Of a stretch of 64,000 bases of DNA, positions 51,488 through 61,395 are shown one piece after another. The position numbers were made by a program, and so were the translations under genes. The DNA lies in NCBI RefSeq assembly GCF_000013705.1, contig NC_007947.1, forward strand, positions 2,604,001-2,668,000, in the 5' to 3' direction. The DNA is from Methylobacillus flagellatus KT. GTDB lineage: Bacteria > Pseudomonadota > Gammaproteobacteria > Burkholderiales > Methylophilaceae. The notes under the pieces were generated by a model. It made no database searches. It saw only the letters and a list, made by a program, of their open reading frames with translations, and was not told where the DNA came from. Position 1 is the first letter of the stretch; each line of letters begins with the position of its first letter.

Positions 51488-52342
51488 ATGGCCAAGCTCA
51501 AGCACCTCGTGTCATGCGCCGCCAACCGCCTGCAGCAAGCCAGTGGCCTGGATCTGAACGAGGCACGCATAGAAATCCGCGCACTCATGCAGCACAGTCT
51601 TGGCGACGTCGACCACGCCTGGTTGATTGCACATGGCGATGAAGCCGTGACAGATGCGCTTCGCGCACGGTTTGAATCATTGCTCGCCCGGCGCATTGAG
51701 GGGGAGCCCGTTGCCCACATCCTGGGCAGGCGCGAATTCTATGGCAGGGATTTCATCGTAACGCCAGACACCTTGATCCCACGGTCCGATACCGAAACCC
51801 TGGTGGAAGCCGCCCTTGATCGCATCCCAGTTGGCCAAACCTGCGAGATCCTCGACATGGGCACCGGCACAGGGGCGATCGGCATCACGCTGGCGCTCGA
51901 ACGGCCGCAAGCCAAGGTCACCATCGTGGATTATTCGGAAGCCGCGCTCGCGATTGCCAGGGAGAATGCCCGGCAATTATCCGCGCACAATGTCACAGCG
52001 CTCCGCAGCGACTGGTTCAGCGCCCTGGGCGGCCGGTGTTTCGACCTCATCGTCAGCAATCCTCCTTACATCGAAGCCGCCGACCCGCACCTGCAGCAAG
52101 GCGACCTGCGCTTTGAGCCCATCGCCGCCCTGGCCTCCGGCGCAGACGGCCTGGATGACATCCGCATCCTCAGTGCGCAAGCCGCGGACCATCTCATTAC
52201 CAACGGCTGGCTCATGCTGGAACACGGCTATCAGCAAGGCGCTGCGGTGCGCTCTCTCCTGCAACAGCATGGTTTTGCCAATATCGGCACCGCGACTGAT
52301 CTGGCAGGGCATGAAAGAGTGACGCTAGGACAACTCGCCTAA
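51488..52342 (+). CDS. prmC: Release factor glutamine methyltransferase
   Basis: PrmC methylates the GGQ glutamine of release factors with SAM. The 284-residue product has an N-terminal helical domain (1-80), PRSDTETLVEAAL, the SAM-binding ILDMGTGTGAIGITLA, and the catalytic NPPY at 191-194. Its position after prfA is conserved. It converges on the beta-lactamase gene; no terminator is evident in the 27-bp gap. Confidence 0.96.
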   Translation: MAKLKHLVSCAANRLQQASGLDLNEARIEIRALMQHSLGDVDHAWLIAHGDEAVTDALRARFESLLARRIEGEPVAHILGRREFYGRDFIVTPDTLIPRSDTETLVEAALDRIPVGQTCEILDMGTGTGAIGITLALERPQAKVTIVDYSEAALAIARENARQLSAHNVTALRSDWFSALGGRCFDLIVSNPPYIEAADPHLQQGDLRFEPIAALASGADGLDDIRILSAQAADHLITNGWLMLEHGYQQGAAVRSLLQQHGFANIGTATDLAGHERVTLGQLA

Positions 52343-52369
52343 ACGTCTGCAAGCGAATGCGCCCTGCGC

Positions 52370-53152
52370 TTACAATACTCCCAACAGTGCAAGGCTTTTC
52401 CTGCCAAGCACCACTCGCTTGTCTGCATCAACGGCGCTATGAACATCCATATTCAAGGCGAATGTGTAAATACGATTGTTTTTATGCACCCATCCCACCC
52501 ACCATCCGACTCCGGGATTAGGGGCACTCTCCCAACCGGTTTTGCCATATAGCACCCAGTCCTTACCCTGATCCACCTGGACAATTTCCCTGACGCTTGC
52601 CTGCAACGCTGCGGGGAACGGCAATATGCCCTGAGCCAACCTGGCAAGGAACCGAGCCTGCTCTATCGCGCTGACCTTGAGCGGGCCATCGAGCCAGAAA
52701 CGATCCACCTGGGAACCAATCTCCTTGTTCCCGTAATCCATTTTCATGATGTTTTCCCGCATGTGCTCCAGCCCAATACGCTGCGCGAGATGTTGATAAA
52801 TCGGAACATTGGACAGGGCAATGGCTTTTCTCAAGCCCATATCCTCTTCCCACTCTTTCATAAACTGTGGCTGGCCGCCGTAAGGCAGGACTTCATCCAC
52901 ATCCTTAACCGCGCCAACCGAGAGCCCAATCAGCGTATTTGGAATCTTGAAGGTTGAAGCCGGGACAAACCTCGTCTCAGCCCTGGATTGGTTGTAGCCA
53001 ATATATGCATCATCGGCAATATCATAAAGAACAAATGTTCCGTTGATGCCCGCACTTTTGAAAAGTGCGCCAATATCGCCACGCTCCTTCCAGTCGGCGG
53101 CCTCAACCGGGAAAACAAGCAAGGCAACAACGATAGCCAGTACATATTTCAT
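52370..53152 (-). CDS. Class D (OXA-type) beta-lactamase
   Basis: The 260-residue serine beta-lactamase has a signal peptide cut near EA-A19 and all class D motifs: S66-TFK-69 (PASTFKIPN), S114-N-V116, Y140-GN (DYGNKEIG), W153 near the carbamylated Lys, and K204-TG (YGKTGW). The family hydrolyses penicillins; the spectrum cannot be predicted here. I chose the ATG at 53150-53152, which has GGGGAG upstream; the longer frame is not signal-like. It stands among housekeeping genes with no mobile element nearby, so it is probably an intrinsic chromosomal gene. Confidence 0.95.
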   Translation of the reverse strand: MKYVLAIVVALLVFPVEAADWKERGDIGALFKSAGINGTFVLYDIADDAYIGYNQSRAETRFVPASTFKIPNTLIGLSVGAVKDVDEVLPYGGQPQFMKEWEEDMGLRKAIALSNVPIYQHLAQRIGLEHMRENIMKMDYGNKEIGSQVDRFWLDGPLKVSAIEQARFLARLAQGILPFPAALQASVREIVQVDQGKDWVLYGKTGWESAPNPGVGWWVGWVHKNNRIYTFALNMDVHSAVDADKRVVLGRKSLALLGVL

Positions 53153-53223
53153 TTTATCTCCCCAACATCCCATCAATCCTTTACACACTTTGCAAGCCAT
53201 GATGACGACAGCGTGTGGTCCCA

Positions 53224-54138
53224 TCACTTCTTCTTCCGCAAACTAATCATCATCACCCCGACCAGCACCAGCACCGACCCCAGGAACTGGATCAGCGACA
53301 ATTGCTCGCCGAGGAAGACGTATGCTAGGTAAATCGTCGCTACCGGCCCCAACGCGCCTATCATTGAGGTCTGCATTGACCCTATGCGCTTCATGGCGGC
53401 CGCGAGGGCAAATGCCGGCAATACCGTGGAAAAAAGCGCCATATTCGCCGTCAGGACATAAACCCGGCCCGATTGCCGCAATGCATCCAACGGATGCGTC
53501 AACAGGAACTGGGCTATGCAGGCCAGACAAGCCACCGTCATCGCATACGCCGTGAAGCGCATGGCCCCGATGCGGGCAATGGTATGCCCCGCCCCGACCA
53601 GGTAGACCGCATAGGCAAACGCGCTGGCAAACACCAATCCGCCGCCCAAAAACAAGCCATCACCGCTCATGCTGAAGTCATGCACGAACACCAGCACGAT
53701 GCCGGCATAGCTCAGCAAGAGTGCAACCATCACCGTCCTGCCGATACGTTCGCGGAACAACAACGCGCTGATGAGCACCACCATGGTCGGATAGAGGAAC
53801 AGGATCAGGCGCTCCAGCCCGGCGCTGATGTATTGCAGGCCGAGAAAGTCCAGGAAGCTCGCAAGATAATATCCGATGAAGCCCAGGACCAGCACCGCAA
53901 GCCAATCGCGCCGCTGCATCGCCACTGCTTTTTCCTGTCCGTAAAACATGGCAACGATGAAGAACGGCACCGAGAATGCCATGCGCAAGGCTAGCAGCGT
54001 CACCGCATCGACAGGCTCGACATAGGCTAGCTTGACGAAAATCGCCTTGGCGGAAAAACCAATCGCCGACACCAGCGCAAACAATACCCCCAACGCCTGC
54101 TGACGCGAGGAAAAGAATTTTGCAAGAAACGGAGGCAT
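53224..54138 (-). CDS. EamA/DMT-family transporter
   Basis: The 304-residue protein has ten hydrophobic helices in two EamA repeats. The first starts LFALVSAIGFSAKAIFVKLAY and contains YYLASFLDFLGLQYISAGLERLILFLYP in segments. The second contains LVFASAFAYAVYLVGAG and ends with FLGEQLSLIQFLGSVLVLVGV. The substrate is unknown; relatives export metabolites or amino acids. It is upstream of the beta-lactamase on the same strand with a 71-bp gap. Confidence 0.9.
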   Translation of the reverse strand: MPPFLAKFFSSRQQALGVLFALVSAIGFSAKAIFVKLAYVEPVDAVTLLALRMAFSVPFFIVAMFYGQEKAVAMQRRDWLAVLVLGFIGYYLASFLDFLGLQYISAGLERLILFLYPTMVVLISALLFRERIGRTVMVALLLSYAGIVLVFVHDFSMSGDGLFLGGGLVFASAFAYAVYLVGAGHTIARIGAMRFTAYAMTVACLACIAQFLLTHPLDALRQSGRVYVLTANMALFSTVLPAFALAAAMKRIGSMQTSMIGALGPVATIYLAYVFLGEQLSLIQFLGSVLVLVGVMMISLRKKK

Positions 54139-54354
54139 AAGGAAAACCTGTATCTAAACATTCAAAAACACAGGCCTTATCACGGAAAGACAGCAACAAC
54201 GGGACAAGGCCCGCATCGCCATCTGAAGATCAACAACTCAATGTCATGATCCGACGCGCCGGGCAATGGCAGGCAGCCGCCACAGTCGCAGAATCAGCAG
54301 AAGATTGAAGGCATTCATGATGCTTGCTACTTTAGGCGATGGCAGAGCTGCTGT

Positions 54355-54930
54355 CTACAGCGCATTGCCGACAGCCATCAGGTAATGCTGTTTCAGGCGC
54401 ATGTAATGCTGGGCCGAATACATGAAATGGGCGATTTCCTTTTCCGTCAGCGCCCTCACCTTGCGCGCGGGACTGCCCAGATAGAGAAAGCCGCTTTCCA
54501 GCACCTTGCCTTCCGGCACCAGACTGCCTGCGCCGAGCAACACATGCTTTTGTACGACAACCTTGTCCATGACAATACTGCCCATGCCGATCAGGCATTC
54601 GTCTTCCAGCGTGCAACCATGCAGAATGACTCTATGACCGACAGTAACATTGCGACCAACAATCAGGGGGCAGCCCTGTGGCTCCCAACTGGATTTGTGG
54701 CTGACGTGAAGGATGGAACCATCCTGGATATTGCTGCCCTCGCCGATACGGATATGATTGACATCGCCGCGGATCACAGCGCCCGGCCAGACTGAGGCAT
54801 GGTCACCCAGCACCACATCCCCGATGATCACTGCAGAAGGATGGATGAAAACTTCCTGCCCGACTTGCGGCGAGATTCCCTGGTAGGCGGCAAGCACAGA
54901 ACCCGCTTGCGGGGTATGATGGTCCGACAT
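54355..54930 (-). CDS. Gamma-class carbonic anhydrase / YrdA-like hexapeptide protein
   Basis: The 191-residue left-handed beta-helix protein has hexapeptide repeats ([28 protein letters not shown]) and metal-binding His in HVSHKSS and [15 protein letters not shown]-terminal helix follows. Carbonic anhydrase activity is shown for some relatives only. I chose the ATG at 54928-54930 ([10 protein letters not shown]). It diverges from metX with only 22 bp between starts, so the promoters overlap. Confidence 0.85.
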   Translation of the reverse strand: MSDHHTPQAGSVLAAYQGISPQVGQEVFIHPSAVIIGDVVLGDHASVWPGAVIRGDVNHIRIGEGSNIQDGSILHVSHKSSWEPQGCPLIVGRNVTVGHRVILHGCTLEDECLIGMGSIVMDKVVVQKHVLLGAGSLVPEGKVLESGFLYLGSPARKVRALTEKEIAHFMYSAQHYMRLKQHYLMAVGNAL

Positions 54931-54939
54931 AAGCCATAG

Positions 54940-54945
54940 TATAAT
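54940..54945 (+). promoter_or_regulatory. Candidate -10 element very close to the metX start
   Basis: A perfect TATAAT ends 7 bp before the metX ATG (54953). Transcription would begin at or next to the start codon, and no Shine-Dalgarno is visible between them. No good -35 is seen, so an activator or another promoter further upstream is also possible. Confidence 0.4.
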
Positions 54946-54952
54946 CCCATCC

Positions 54953-56092
54953 ATGCAAGATTCTTCATCTGTCGGCATCGTCGCCCCGCAAATCGCCCAT
55001 TTCCAGCAACCGCTCATACTGAAAAGCGGCGAAGCGCTTCCCTCATTCGAGATCGTCTACGAGACCTATGGCACATTGAACAGCGACAAATCCAATGCCG
55101 TCCTGATCTGCCACGCACTGTCAGGCAATCATCACGCCGCAGGCCGGTACAAGGAGGACGACAAGTATCCCGGCTGGTGGGATAACCTGATTGGGCCTGG
55201 CCGGCCGCTGGATACCAACAAGTTCTTCGTCATCGCACTCAACAACCTGGGCGGATGCCACGGCAGCACCGGCCCGGCCAGCATTGAGCCAGCCACAGGC
55301 AAGCCCTGGGGCTCCCGTTTCCCCATGGTCACGGTAGAGGACTGGGTCAAGTCCCAGGCCATGCTGCTTGACCATCTCGGCATTACCCAACTGGCGGCCG
55401 TCGTCGGTGGCAGCCTGGGCGGCATGCAGGCATTGCAATGGACGCTGGATTTTCCCGAGCGCGTACGCCATGCGCTGGTAATCGCTTCCGCCCCCAACCT
55501 CACCGCGCAGAACCTGGCCTTCAATGAAGTCGCGCGCCAAGCCATCATGACCGATCCCGAGTTCCACAATGGCGACTATTATGAACACGGCGTAATTCCC
55601 AATCGCGGCCTGCGCATCGCCCGCATGCTGGGCCACATCACTTACCTTTCCGATGACGCCATGGGCGCGAAATTCGGCCGCAAGCTGCGCGATGGCAGCC
55701 TGAAGTATAACTTCGAGGTAGAGTTCGAGATGGAGTCCTACCTGCGCTACCAGGGCGACAAGTTTGCTGCTGCGTTCGACGCCAATAGCTACCTGCGCAT
55801 GACCAAGGCGCTCGATTACTTCGACCCCGCCTTTGCACACGGCGGCGATCTCAGCCTGGCGCTTGCCAAGGCCAAGGCAGATTTTCTGGTCGTGTCGTTC
55901 ACCAGTGACTGGCGCTTCTCGCCAGCTCGTTCGCGCGAGATCGTCAAAGCCTTGCTGGACAACGAATTAAGCGTCAGCTATGCGGAAGTCACCGCTGCGC
56001 ATGGACATGACGCATTCCTGATGCCCGACCCACACTACCACCAGATTCTGCGTGCCTATCTCGCCAAGATCGATACAGGAGCCAGCGCATGA
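54953..56092 (+). CDS. metX: Homoserine O-acyltransferase, MetX type
   Basis: The 379-residue alpha/beta hydrolase-fold protein acylates homoserine for methionine synthesis. The nucleophile is S154 in [14 protein letters not shown], with conserved [12 protein letters not shown] and the C-terminal His in [10 protein letters not shown]. MetX enzymes use acetyl- or succinyl-CoA; linkage to metW is common among the succinyl-specific proteobacterial forms, so specificity is left open. The gene lacks a visible Shine-Dalgarno. Its stop overlaps the metW ATG (56089-56092). Confidence 0.95.
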   Translation: MQDSSSVGIVAPQIAHFQQPLILKSGEALPSFEIVYETYGTLNSDKSNAVLICHALSGNHHAAGRYKEDDKYPGWWDNLIGPGRPLDTNKFFVIALNNLGGCHGSTGPASIEPATGKPWGSRFPMVTVEDWVKSQAMLLDHLGITQLAAVVGGSLGGMQALQWTLDFPERVRHALVIASAPNLTAQNLAFNEVARQAIMTDPEFHNGDYYEHGVIPNRGLRIARMLGHITYLSDDAMGAKFGRKLRDGSLKYNFEVEFEMESYLRYQGDKFAAAFDANSYLRMTKALDYFDPAFAHGGDLSLALAKAKADFLVVSFTSDWRFSPARSREIVKALLDNELSVSYAEVTAAHGHDAFLMPDPHYHQILRAYLAKIDTGASA

Positions 56093-56718
56093 GCACAACG
56101 GAAATTGTCAAAGAAGCAGAAAGCCGCCATGATTTTGCGTTAATCGCAAACTGGATACAGCCTCAATCCAAGGTCCTCGATCTGGGTTGCGGCAACGGCT
56201 CCCTGCTATCTTTCCTGCGCGAGAAGCTTGGCGTCAAGGGCTACGGCGTAGACAAAGACGACGATAATGTGCTGGCCTGCATTGGCCATGGCGTGAATGT
56301 GATTCAGATGGATCTTGAAGCAGGTTTGGCGGGATTTGACTCCCTGTCCTTCGATTATGTCATCCTATCCCAGACCTTGCAGGCGATGGTCAATACCGAA
56401 GGCGTGTTGCGCGAGATGCTGCGCGTAGGCAAGCAAGGCATCATCACCTTCCCCAACTTCGGCTACTGGCGCCACCGCATCCAGCTCATGGCTGGGCATA
56501 TGCCGGTGTCGGACAATATCCCGCACCAGTGGTACAACACGCCCAACCTGCACCTATGCACCATCGACGACTTCGAAGCACTGTGCGACAAGATGAATAT
56601 CCGCATTACCGATCGTATCGTTATCAACGAAGGCAATACCGTTAGCTTCATGCCCAACCTGTTTGGTAGCCTGGCCATCTACCGTTTCGAGCAGGCAGCT
56701 TGGCCAGTCAGTTATTGA
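56089..56718 (+). CDS. metW: Methionine biosynthesis protein MetW
   Basis: The 209-residue methyltransferase-fold protein has the SAM-binding [15 protein letters not shown] and the conserved QTLQAMVN and [14 protein letters not shown] segments of MetW. It is required with MetX for homoserine acylation in several proteobacteria, where it probably acts as a partner and not a classical methyltransferase. It is translationally coupled to metX by a 4-bp overlap. Confidence 0.95.
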   Translation: MSTTEIVKEAESRHDFALIANWIQPQSKVLDLGCGNGSLLSFLREKLGVKGYGVDKDDDNVLACIGHGVNVIQMDLEAGLAGFDSLSFDYVILSQTLQAMVNTEGVLREMLRVGKQGIITFPNFGYWRHRIQLMAGHMPVSDNIPHQWYNTPNLHLCTIDDFEALCDKMNIRITDRIVINEGNTVSFMPNLFGSLAIYRFEQAAWPVSY

Positions 56719-56739
56719 TCCCAATTCTGAGTAATATAC

Positions 56740-57405
56740 TCAAAACCAGAGGCGCATCAAGCCAAGCACGCCAAACAGCAGCACCGCCAAGCCGCTGACA
56801 CGCCTAACCCACAGCCGCTGTAGCCACGCTTTGAGACGTACCGCCGCCATGCCCATCGCCAGCAGAGTGGGCAATGTTCCGATACCGAAAGCCAGCATCA
56901 GTACCCCGCCCTGCACTGGGCTGCCTGTTGCCAGAGCGGCAATCAACACGCTATAGACCAGTCCGCAAGGCAGCCAGCCCCAGATCGCGCCCAGCATGCC
57001 CGCCTGGGCAATGTTGCGTACCGGCAGCCAGCGTTTGCTGAAAGGCTGCAGCCACTTCCACAACACCGTACCGATACGCTCCAGGGCAATCACGCCATGC
57101 CAGAAATTGGCAAGATAGAGTCCCAGTAGAATCAACATGATATTCGCTAACGCATATAATATCTTGCCGACCGGCAGCAGATGCTGCAGAAAGAAGCTGC
57201 TGGCACCTACCGCGCCAGCAATCACGCCGGCGATGCCATAGCTACCGATGCGCCCGAGATTATAGGCCAGCAGCAAGCGCCACTGAGGGCGGCTACCAGG
57301 CATGCTCATGCTCACAGCGCCCACGATGCCGCCGCACATTCCCGCACAATGTCCACCGCCCAACAGGCCAACCAGCAGGGCAGCGAACAGGCTGAGCTCA
57401 GGCAT
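56740..57405 (-). CDS. TauE/SafE-type (UreH-like) membrane protein with HCAGMC motif
   Basis: The 221-residue protein has about six membrane helices. The first ends in GGGHCAGMCGG, a metal-binding-like CxxxC motif found in the urease-accessory/sulfite-exporter-like family linked to copper handling and cytochrome oxidase assembly. No oxidase gene is in the window. Its start overlaps the ampG end by 8 bp, so they form an operon. Confidence 0.82.
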   Translation of the reverse strand: MPELSLFAALLVGLLGGGHCAGMCGGIVGAVSMSMPGSRPQWRLLLAYNLGRIGSYGIAGVIAGAVGASSFFLQHLLPVGKILYALANIMLILLGLYLANFWHGVIALERIGTVLWKWLQPFSKRWLPVRNIAQAGMLGAIWGWLPCGLVYSVLIAALATGSPVQGGVLMLAFGIGTLPTLLAMGMAAVRLKAWLQRLWVRRVSGLAVLLFGVLGLMRLWF

Positions 57406-58633
57406 GCCGCTCCCAGCCCCTGAAGCGTCGGATCATGAGCAGGCCCGGTATGGCAAGCACGGTGCACAGGAAGAAGAACATGGTCCAGCCCATTTCCCCG
57501 GCCATCCATCCCGTCGGCGTGGAGAGAATCACACGCGGCACGCCCATGAGACTGGATAGCAAGGCGTATTGGGTAGCGGTGAATCTCCTGTCGGTCATCG
57601 CGCCCATGAAGCCGACGAAGGCGGCAGTGCCCAGGCCACCGGTAAAATTCTCTACCGCGATGACGCCAGTCAGCATGGGCAGGTTGTATCCCACCTGCGC
57701 CAGCAACACAAAGCCGAAAGTCGATGCCATTTGCAGGAAGCCGAACAACCACAATGAGCGATACAGCCCGATACGCAATATCCAGATACCGCCCAGCGTG
57801 CCGCCTATCAGGGTAGCCCAGAAGCCGAACAGCTTGGCGATGGCGCCAATCTCGCTCTTGCTGAAACCCAGGTCGAGATAGAAAGGCACGTTGATGGCCG
57901 AAGCCAGGGTGTCGCCCAGCTTGTAGAGCAGGATGAAGGCAAGGATGGTGATGGCCTCGGGCCGCTTGAAGAACTCCAGGAACGGCTCCACCACGGCTTC
58001 ACGCAGGGTACGGGGGCTGCCTGCGGCTTCCCTGGGCTCGGGGGAGAATAGCGTCACCAGGATGCACAAGCCCATGAATAGGGCCATGAGCTGGTACATT
58101 TTGGGAAACGTCAGCAGGTCGGCAAGAATCAGGCCACCGCCGCCAGCGAGCAGCATGCCGACGCGGTAACCGTTGACGAACATGGCGGACCCCAGGCCCA
58201 GCTCCTGATCGGACAAGCTTTCGCGGCGATAGGCATCGATGACAATGTCCTGAGATGCCGAGAAAAAGGTTACCAGCAAGGCCGCAGCAGCCACGCCCCA
58301 AAGACTGCTGGCCGGGTCGCTCATACTCAAGCCCAGCAAGGCGAGCACCAATGCCAATTGGCTCAGGGCCAGCCAGCCGCGCCGCCGCCCAAACAGCGGA
58401 ATGGTATAACGATCGAACAGCGGCGCCCATAGGAACTTGAGTGTATACGGCAGGCCTATCATCGCCGCTGCGCCTATCATGGCAAGGTCGACACCCGACT
58501 CCTTGAGCCATGCCTGCATGGTGGAGCCCGTCAGGAGCAGGGGCAATCCCGACGCGAATCCCATCATCAGCGCCACCAGCATGCGCCCGCTTACCACGGC
58601 CTTGAGGGCAGCCCCCCAGCCTTGCTTGTTCAT
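57398..58633 (-). CDS. ampG: AmpG-type muropeptide permease (MFS)
   Basis: The 411-residue protein has twelve hydrophobic helices and begins with the AmpG pattern MLVALMMGFASGLPLLLTGSTMQAWL. It continues with KFLWAPLFDRY and the FFSASQDIVIDAYRRE motif conserved in AmpG. It imports anhydro-muropeptides for cell wall recycling. In bacteria with inducible beta-lactamases AmpG feeds the inducer pathway, but no ampR is seen near the OXA gene. Confidence 0.93.
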   Translation of the reverse strand: MNKQGWGAALKAVVSGRMLVALMMGFASGLPLLLTGSTMQAWLKESGVDLAMIGAAAMIGLPYTLKFLWAPLFDRYTIPLFGRRRGWLALSQLALVLALLGLSMSDPASSLWGVAAAALLVTFFSASQDIVIDAYRRESLSDQELGLGSAMFVNGYRVGMLLAGGGGLILADLLTFPKMYQLMALFMGLCILVTLFSPEPREAAGSPRTLREAVVEPFLEFFKRPEAITILAFILLYKLGDTLASAINVPFYLDLGFSKSEIGAIAKLFGFWATLIGGTLGGIWILRIGLYRSLWLFGFLQMASTFGFVLLAQVGYNLPMLTGVIAVENFTGGLGTAAFVGFMGAMTDRRFTATQYALLSSLMGVPRVILSTPTGWMAGEMGWTMFFFLCTVLAIPGLLMIRRFRGWERHA

Positions 58634-58670
58634 TGTGTATCCTGACTTGAAATGACTGATCTACCAAACA

Positions 58671-59444
58671 TTATTGGTAATCAACGATAAGCGGCGCGTG
58701 ATCGCTGAAGCGCGCATCCTTGTATATCGAAGCGCTGACCGCCCGCGCCGCCAATGCCGGCGTCGCCACTTGGTAATCGATGCGCCACCCGACATTCTTC
58801 GCCCAGGCCTGTCCGCGGTTGCTCCACCAGGTATAGCAGGCATCAGTGGTATCCGGATGCAGCAAGCGGTAAACATCCACCCAGCCGACTCGGCCGAATA
58901 AATCCGTCAGCCAGGCACGCTCTTCCGGCAGGAAACCCGAGTTCTTGCGGTTGCCGCGCCAATTCTTGAGATCAGCCTCCTGGTGGGCGATGTTCCAGTC
59001 GCCGCAGATGACGACATCACGGCCATCCCGGATCAATGACTCGAGGTGCGGCATGAAGCGTGCCATGACACTGAATTTGAATGCCTGCCGCTCTTCCCCG
59101 CTGGAACCGGAAGGCAAGTAAAGCGACACGACGCTCAGGTTGTCGTAGCGCGCTTCCAGATAGCGGCCTTCGCTATCGATATCAGCCATCCCCAGCCCCA
59201 CAATCACAGCGTCGGCTTTCTTCCGCGAGTAAATGCCCACACCGCTGTATCCTTTCTTGTCGGCATAATGGAAATAGCCGTAATACCCTTCCGGCTGCAG
59301 CATTTCCGCCGTCATGTCGGCTTCCTGCGCTTTCAGCTCCTGCAGGCAGACGATATCGGCGTGCTGTTCCTGCATCCACGGATAAAAGCCTTTGCTGGCA
59401 GCAGAACGGATGCCATTGAGATTCAGGGATATAATACGCAACAC
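58671..59444 (-). CDS. xthA: Exodeoxyribonuclease III
   Basis: The 257-residue EEP-fold AP endonuclease/3-exonuclease has [14 protein letters not shown], the metal ligand in [22 protein letters not shown], and the catalytic [10 protein letters not shown]. It acts in base excision repair. It diverges from pyrE with 21 bp between starts. A TATAAT at 59430-59435, overlapping its 5-prime end, could serve pyrE. Confidence 0.96.
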   Translation of the reverse strand: MLRIISLNLNGIRSAASKGFYPWMQEQHADIVCLQELKAQEADMTAEMLQPEGYYGYFHYADKKGYSGVGIYSRKKADAVIVGLGMADIDSEGRYLEARYDNLSVVSLYLPSGSSGEERQAFKFSVMARFMPHLESLIRDGRDVVICGDWNIAHQEADLKNWRGNRKNSGFLPEERAWLTDLFGRVGWVDVYRLLHPDTTDACYTWWSNRGQAWAKNVGWRIDYQVATPALAARAVSASIYKDARFSDHAPLIVDYQ

Positions 59445-59465
59445 TACAACCTTTCTTCACTCATC

Positions 59466-60107
59466 ATGTCAGATTCAACGCAAGATTTTATCCAATTCGC
59501 CATTCAAAAGCAGGTATTGCGTTTCGGAGAGTTCACCACCAAAGCCGGACGGCTCAGTCCCTATTTCTTCAACGCGGGCCTGTTCAACGACGGCGAAAGC
59601 CTGATGCGCCTGGGCGAATTCTACGCCGCCGCCATCGTGCGCTCCGGCGTGCAGTTTGACATGCTGTTCGGCCCTGCCTACAAGGGCATCACCCTGGCCG
59701 CCAGCATCGTCATCGCCCTGGCTAGGCAAGGCCGCAACGTACCTTATGCCTTCAACCGCAAGGAAGCCAAGGACCATGGCGAGGGAGGGACTATTGTAGG
59801 CGCTTCCCTGCAAGGCAGGGTATTGATTGTCGATGACGTGATCTCGGCCGGCACCTCGGTACGCGAATCGGTCAATATCATCACCGCCAGCGGCGCCAAG
59901 CCGTGCGGCGTCGCGATTGCACTAGACCGCCAGGAGCGCGGCCTGGGCGCCCTATCCGCCGTGCAGGAAGTCGAGCAGCAACATCAGCTGCCCGTGATCA
60001 GCATCGCCAATCTGCGCGACCTGATCCAATACCTGGAGCAAGACAATGAATTGGCCACCTACCGCTCTGCCATCGCCGCATACCGCAGCGCTTATGGTGT
60101 CGAATAA
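59466..60107 (+). CDS. pyrE: Orotate phosphoribosyltransferase
   Basis: PyrE makes OMP from orotate and PRPP. The 213-residue product has LKxGR-type [40 protein letters not shown] and the PRPP-binding [18 protein letters not shown] chose the ATG at 59466-59468, which gives the family N-terminus [13 protein letters not shown]. The long upstream extension to 59046 is antisense to xthA. Confidence 0.97.
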   Translation: MSDSTQDFIQFAIQKQVLRFGEFTTKAGRLSPYFFNAGLFNDGESLMRLGEFYAAAIVRSGVQFDMLFGPAYKGITLAASIVIALARQGRNVPYAFNRKEAKDHGEGGTIVGASLQGRVLIVDDVISAGTSVRESVNIITASGAKPCGVAIALDRQERGLGALSAVQEVEQQHQLPVISIANLRDLIQYLEQDNELATYRSAIAAYRSAYGVE

Positions 60108-60115
60108 ATTGAGTC

Positions 60116-60640
60116 ATGCCACAGCAGCACATGCTGGTCCATAGCTTTCCTCCAGCCATCACCCCAGGTTGCCGGGTATTGATACTGGGCTCTATGCCCG
60201 GCAAGCGCTCCCTGGAAATGCAGGCTTACTACGCCCATCCACAGAACCTGTTCTGGCCGTTCATCACTCATCTCTTCAACATTCCGCCTGAGAGTGGATA
60301 TCAAGAAAGATTACGTCTGCTTAACCAGCAGCATATCGGCATATGGGATGTGCTCAAGGAATGTGTCCGCACTAGCAGCCTGGATGGCGATATCGAGGAA
60401 ACCTCCATCGTTGCCAACGATTTCAGTGCCCTGTTCATGCAATTTCCCCATATCCGCCATATCTTCTTCAACGGCAGCAAGGCCGAGCAGGCGTTTCGTC
60501 GCCACGTGCTTAAGCGGCAGATCATTCCCGCCCACCTGCATTATCACAAGCTGCCTTCCACCAGCCCTGCCAATGCTTCGATCAAGAAGGAGCACAAGCT
60601 TGCGCAATGGCAGCAGATCATCTCTGCGATCGACGGCTGA
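60116..60640 (+). CDS. DNA-deoxyinosine/uracil glycosylase-family protein
   Basis: The 174-residue protein has the UDG-superfamily motif LILGSMPGKRSLEMQAYYAHPQ near its start and the LPSTSPANAS motif near its end. These match the family-6 hypoxanthine-DNA glycosylase group. It would excise deaminated bases. It starts 8 bp after pyrE and lies near xthA, whose product processes the resulting abasic sites. The start could be the ATG at 60131. Confidence 0.85.
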   Translation: MPQQHMLVHSFPPAITPGCRVLILGSMPGKRSLEMQAYYAHPQNLFWPFITHLFNIPPESGYQERLRLLNQQHIGIWDVLKECVRTSSLDGDIEETSIVANDFSALFMQFPHIRHIFFNGSKAEQAFRRHVLKRQIIPAHLHYHKLPSTSPANASIKKEHKLAQWQQIISAIDG

Positions 60641-60735
60641 ACAATTCCCTTCTCTTAATAATGGGTATAATTCGGCGCAAAATCGTGCGATAGTAGGCAC
60701 CAAACAATCACAATGATCCCAAACGGAGGAACGGC

Positions 60736-61374
60736 ATGCTACGCAGGTCGCATCTGCCAACGAACGTCATGGCATACCTGCTATTGACGCTGAACACCAG
60801 TACCATCTGGGCAGCTACGGAGTCCAAGCAGCCCAGCGGCAAGATCATGAAGTGGGTGGACGAGCAAGGCATCACCCATTATGGCGATACCCTGCCACCC
60901 CAATATTCGGGCAAGGAAAGCAGCATCAGTCCGCGCGGCCTGCCGCAAACCGACGCGGGCAATAGCACAGCATCTGAACCACCCGGCAAAGAAAGCGAAC
61001 AAGCGAGGCGGGACAGGACTTTGCAAGCTATCTACAGCTCGGAACACGAAATCGACCGGGCGCGCGACCGCAACCTGGAAATGGATCAGGCCATGCTGGA
61101 GGGACTGGAACAGCGCAAGCTCAGCGTTACGGCGCGCCTGCAGGCGCTCAAGAATACAGAAACCGGCTATAGCAAGCGCGGCCAGCCGTTGCCGAAAGAA
61201 TTCAAGAAGGATGTCAAAAGCGCCCTGCTCGAGATCGGCAAGATCGATGAGCAAATCGCGGAGCGCAAACACCATATGGAGACCATGCGTTCACGCTTTG
61301 AAGCCGACAAGAAACGTTTCATTGAATTGAAGACAGGCGTGCCGGCAGGCGAGAGCACCAGCACGGCACATTAG
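60736..61374 (+). CDS. Secreted DUF4124-type protein with coiled coil
   Basis: The 212-residue product has a signal peptide (ending near IWAA, residue 27), a DUF4124 core (IMKWVDEQGITHYGDTLPP) and a long charged helical region (about 85-200). It is a paralogue in architecture of the protein encoded at 22.45 kb. The start is preceded by AACGGAGGAACGGC. A TATAAT at 60666-60671 may be its -10. Function is unknown. Confidence 0.78.
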   Translation: MLRRSHLPTNVMAYLLLTLNTSTIWAATESKQPSGKIMKWVDEQGITHYGDTLPPQYSGKESSISPRGLPQTDAGNSTASEPPGKESEQARRDRTLQAIYSSEHEIDRARDRNLEMDQAMLEGLEQRKLSVTARLQALKNTETGYSKRGQPLPKEFKKDVKSALLEIGKIDEQIAERKHHMETMRSRFEADKKRFIELKTGVPAGESTSTAH

Positions 61375-61395
61375 ATTGTACTAACCCAGGCTGAG

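Noticed and set aside
59046..59465. N-terminal extension of pyrE over xthA
   Set aside because: pyrE homology starts at the ATG at 59466; the upstream part is antisense to conserved xthA sequence.
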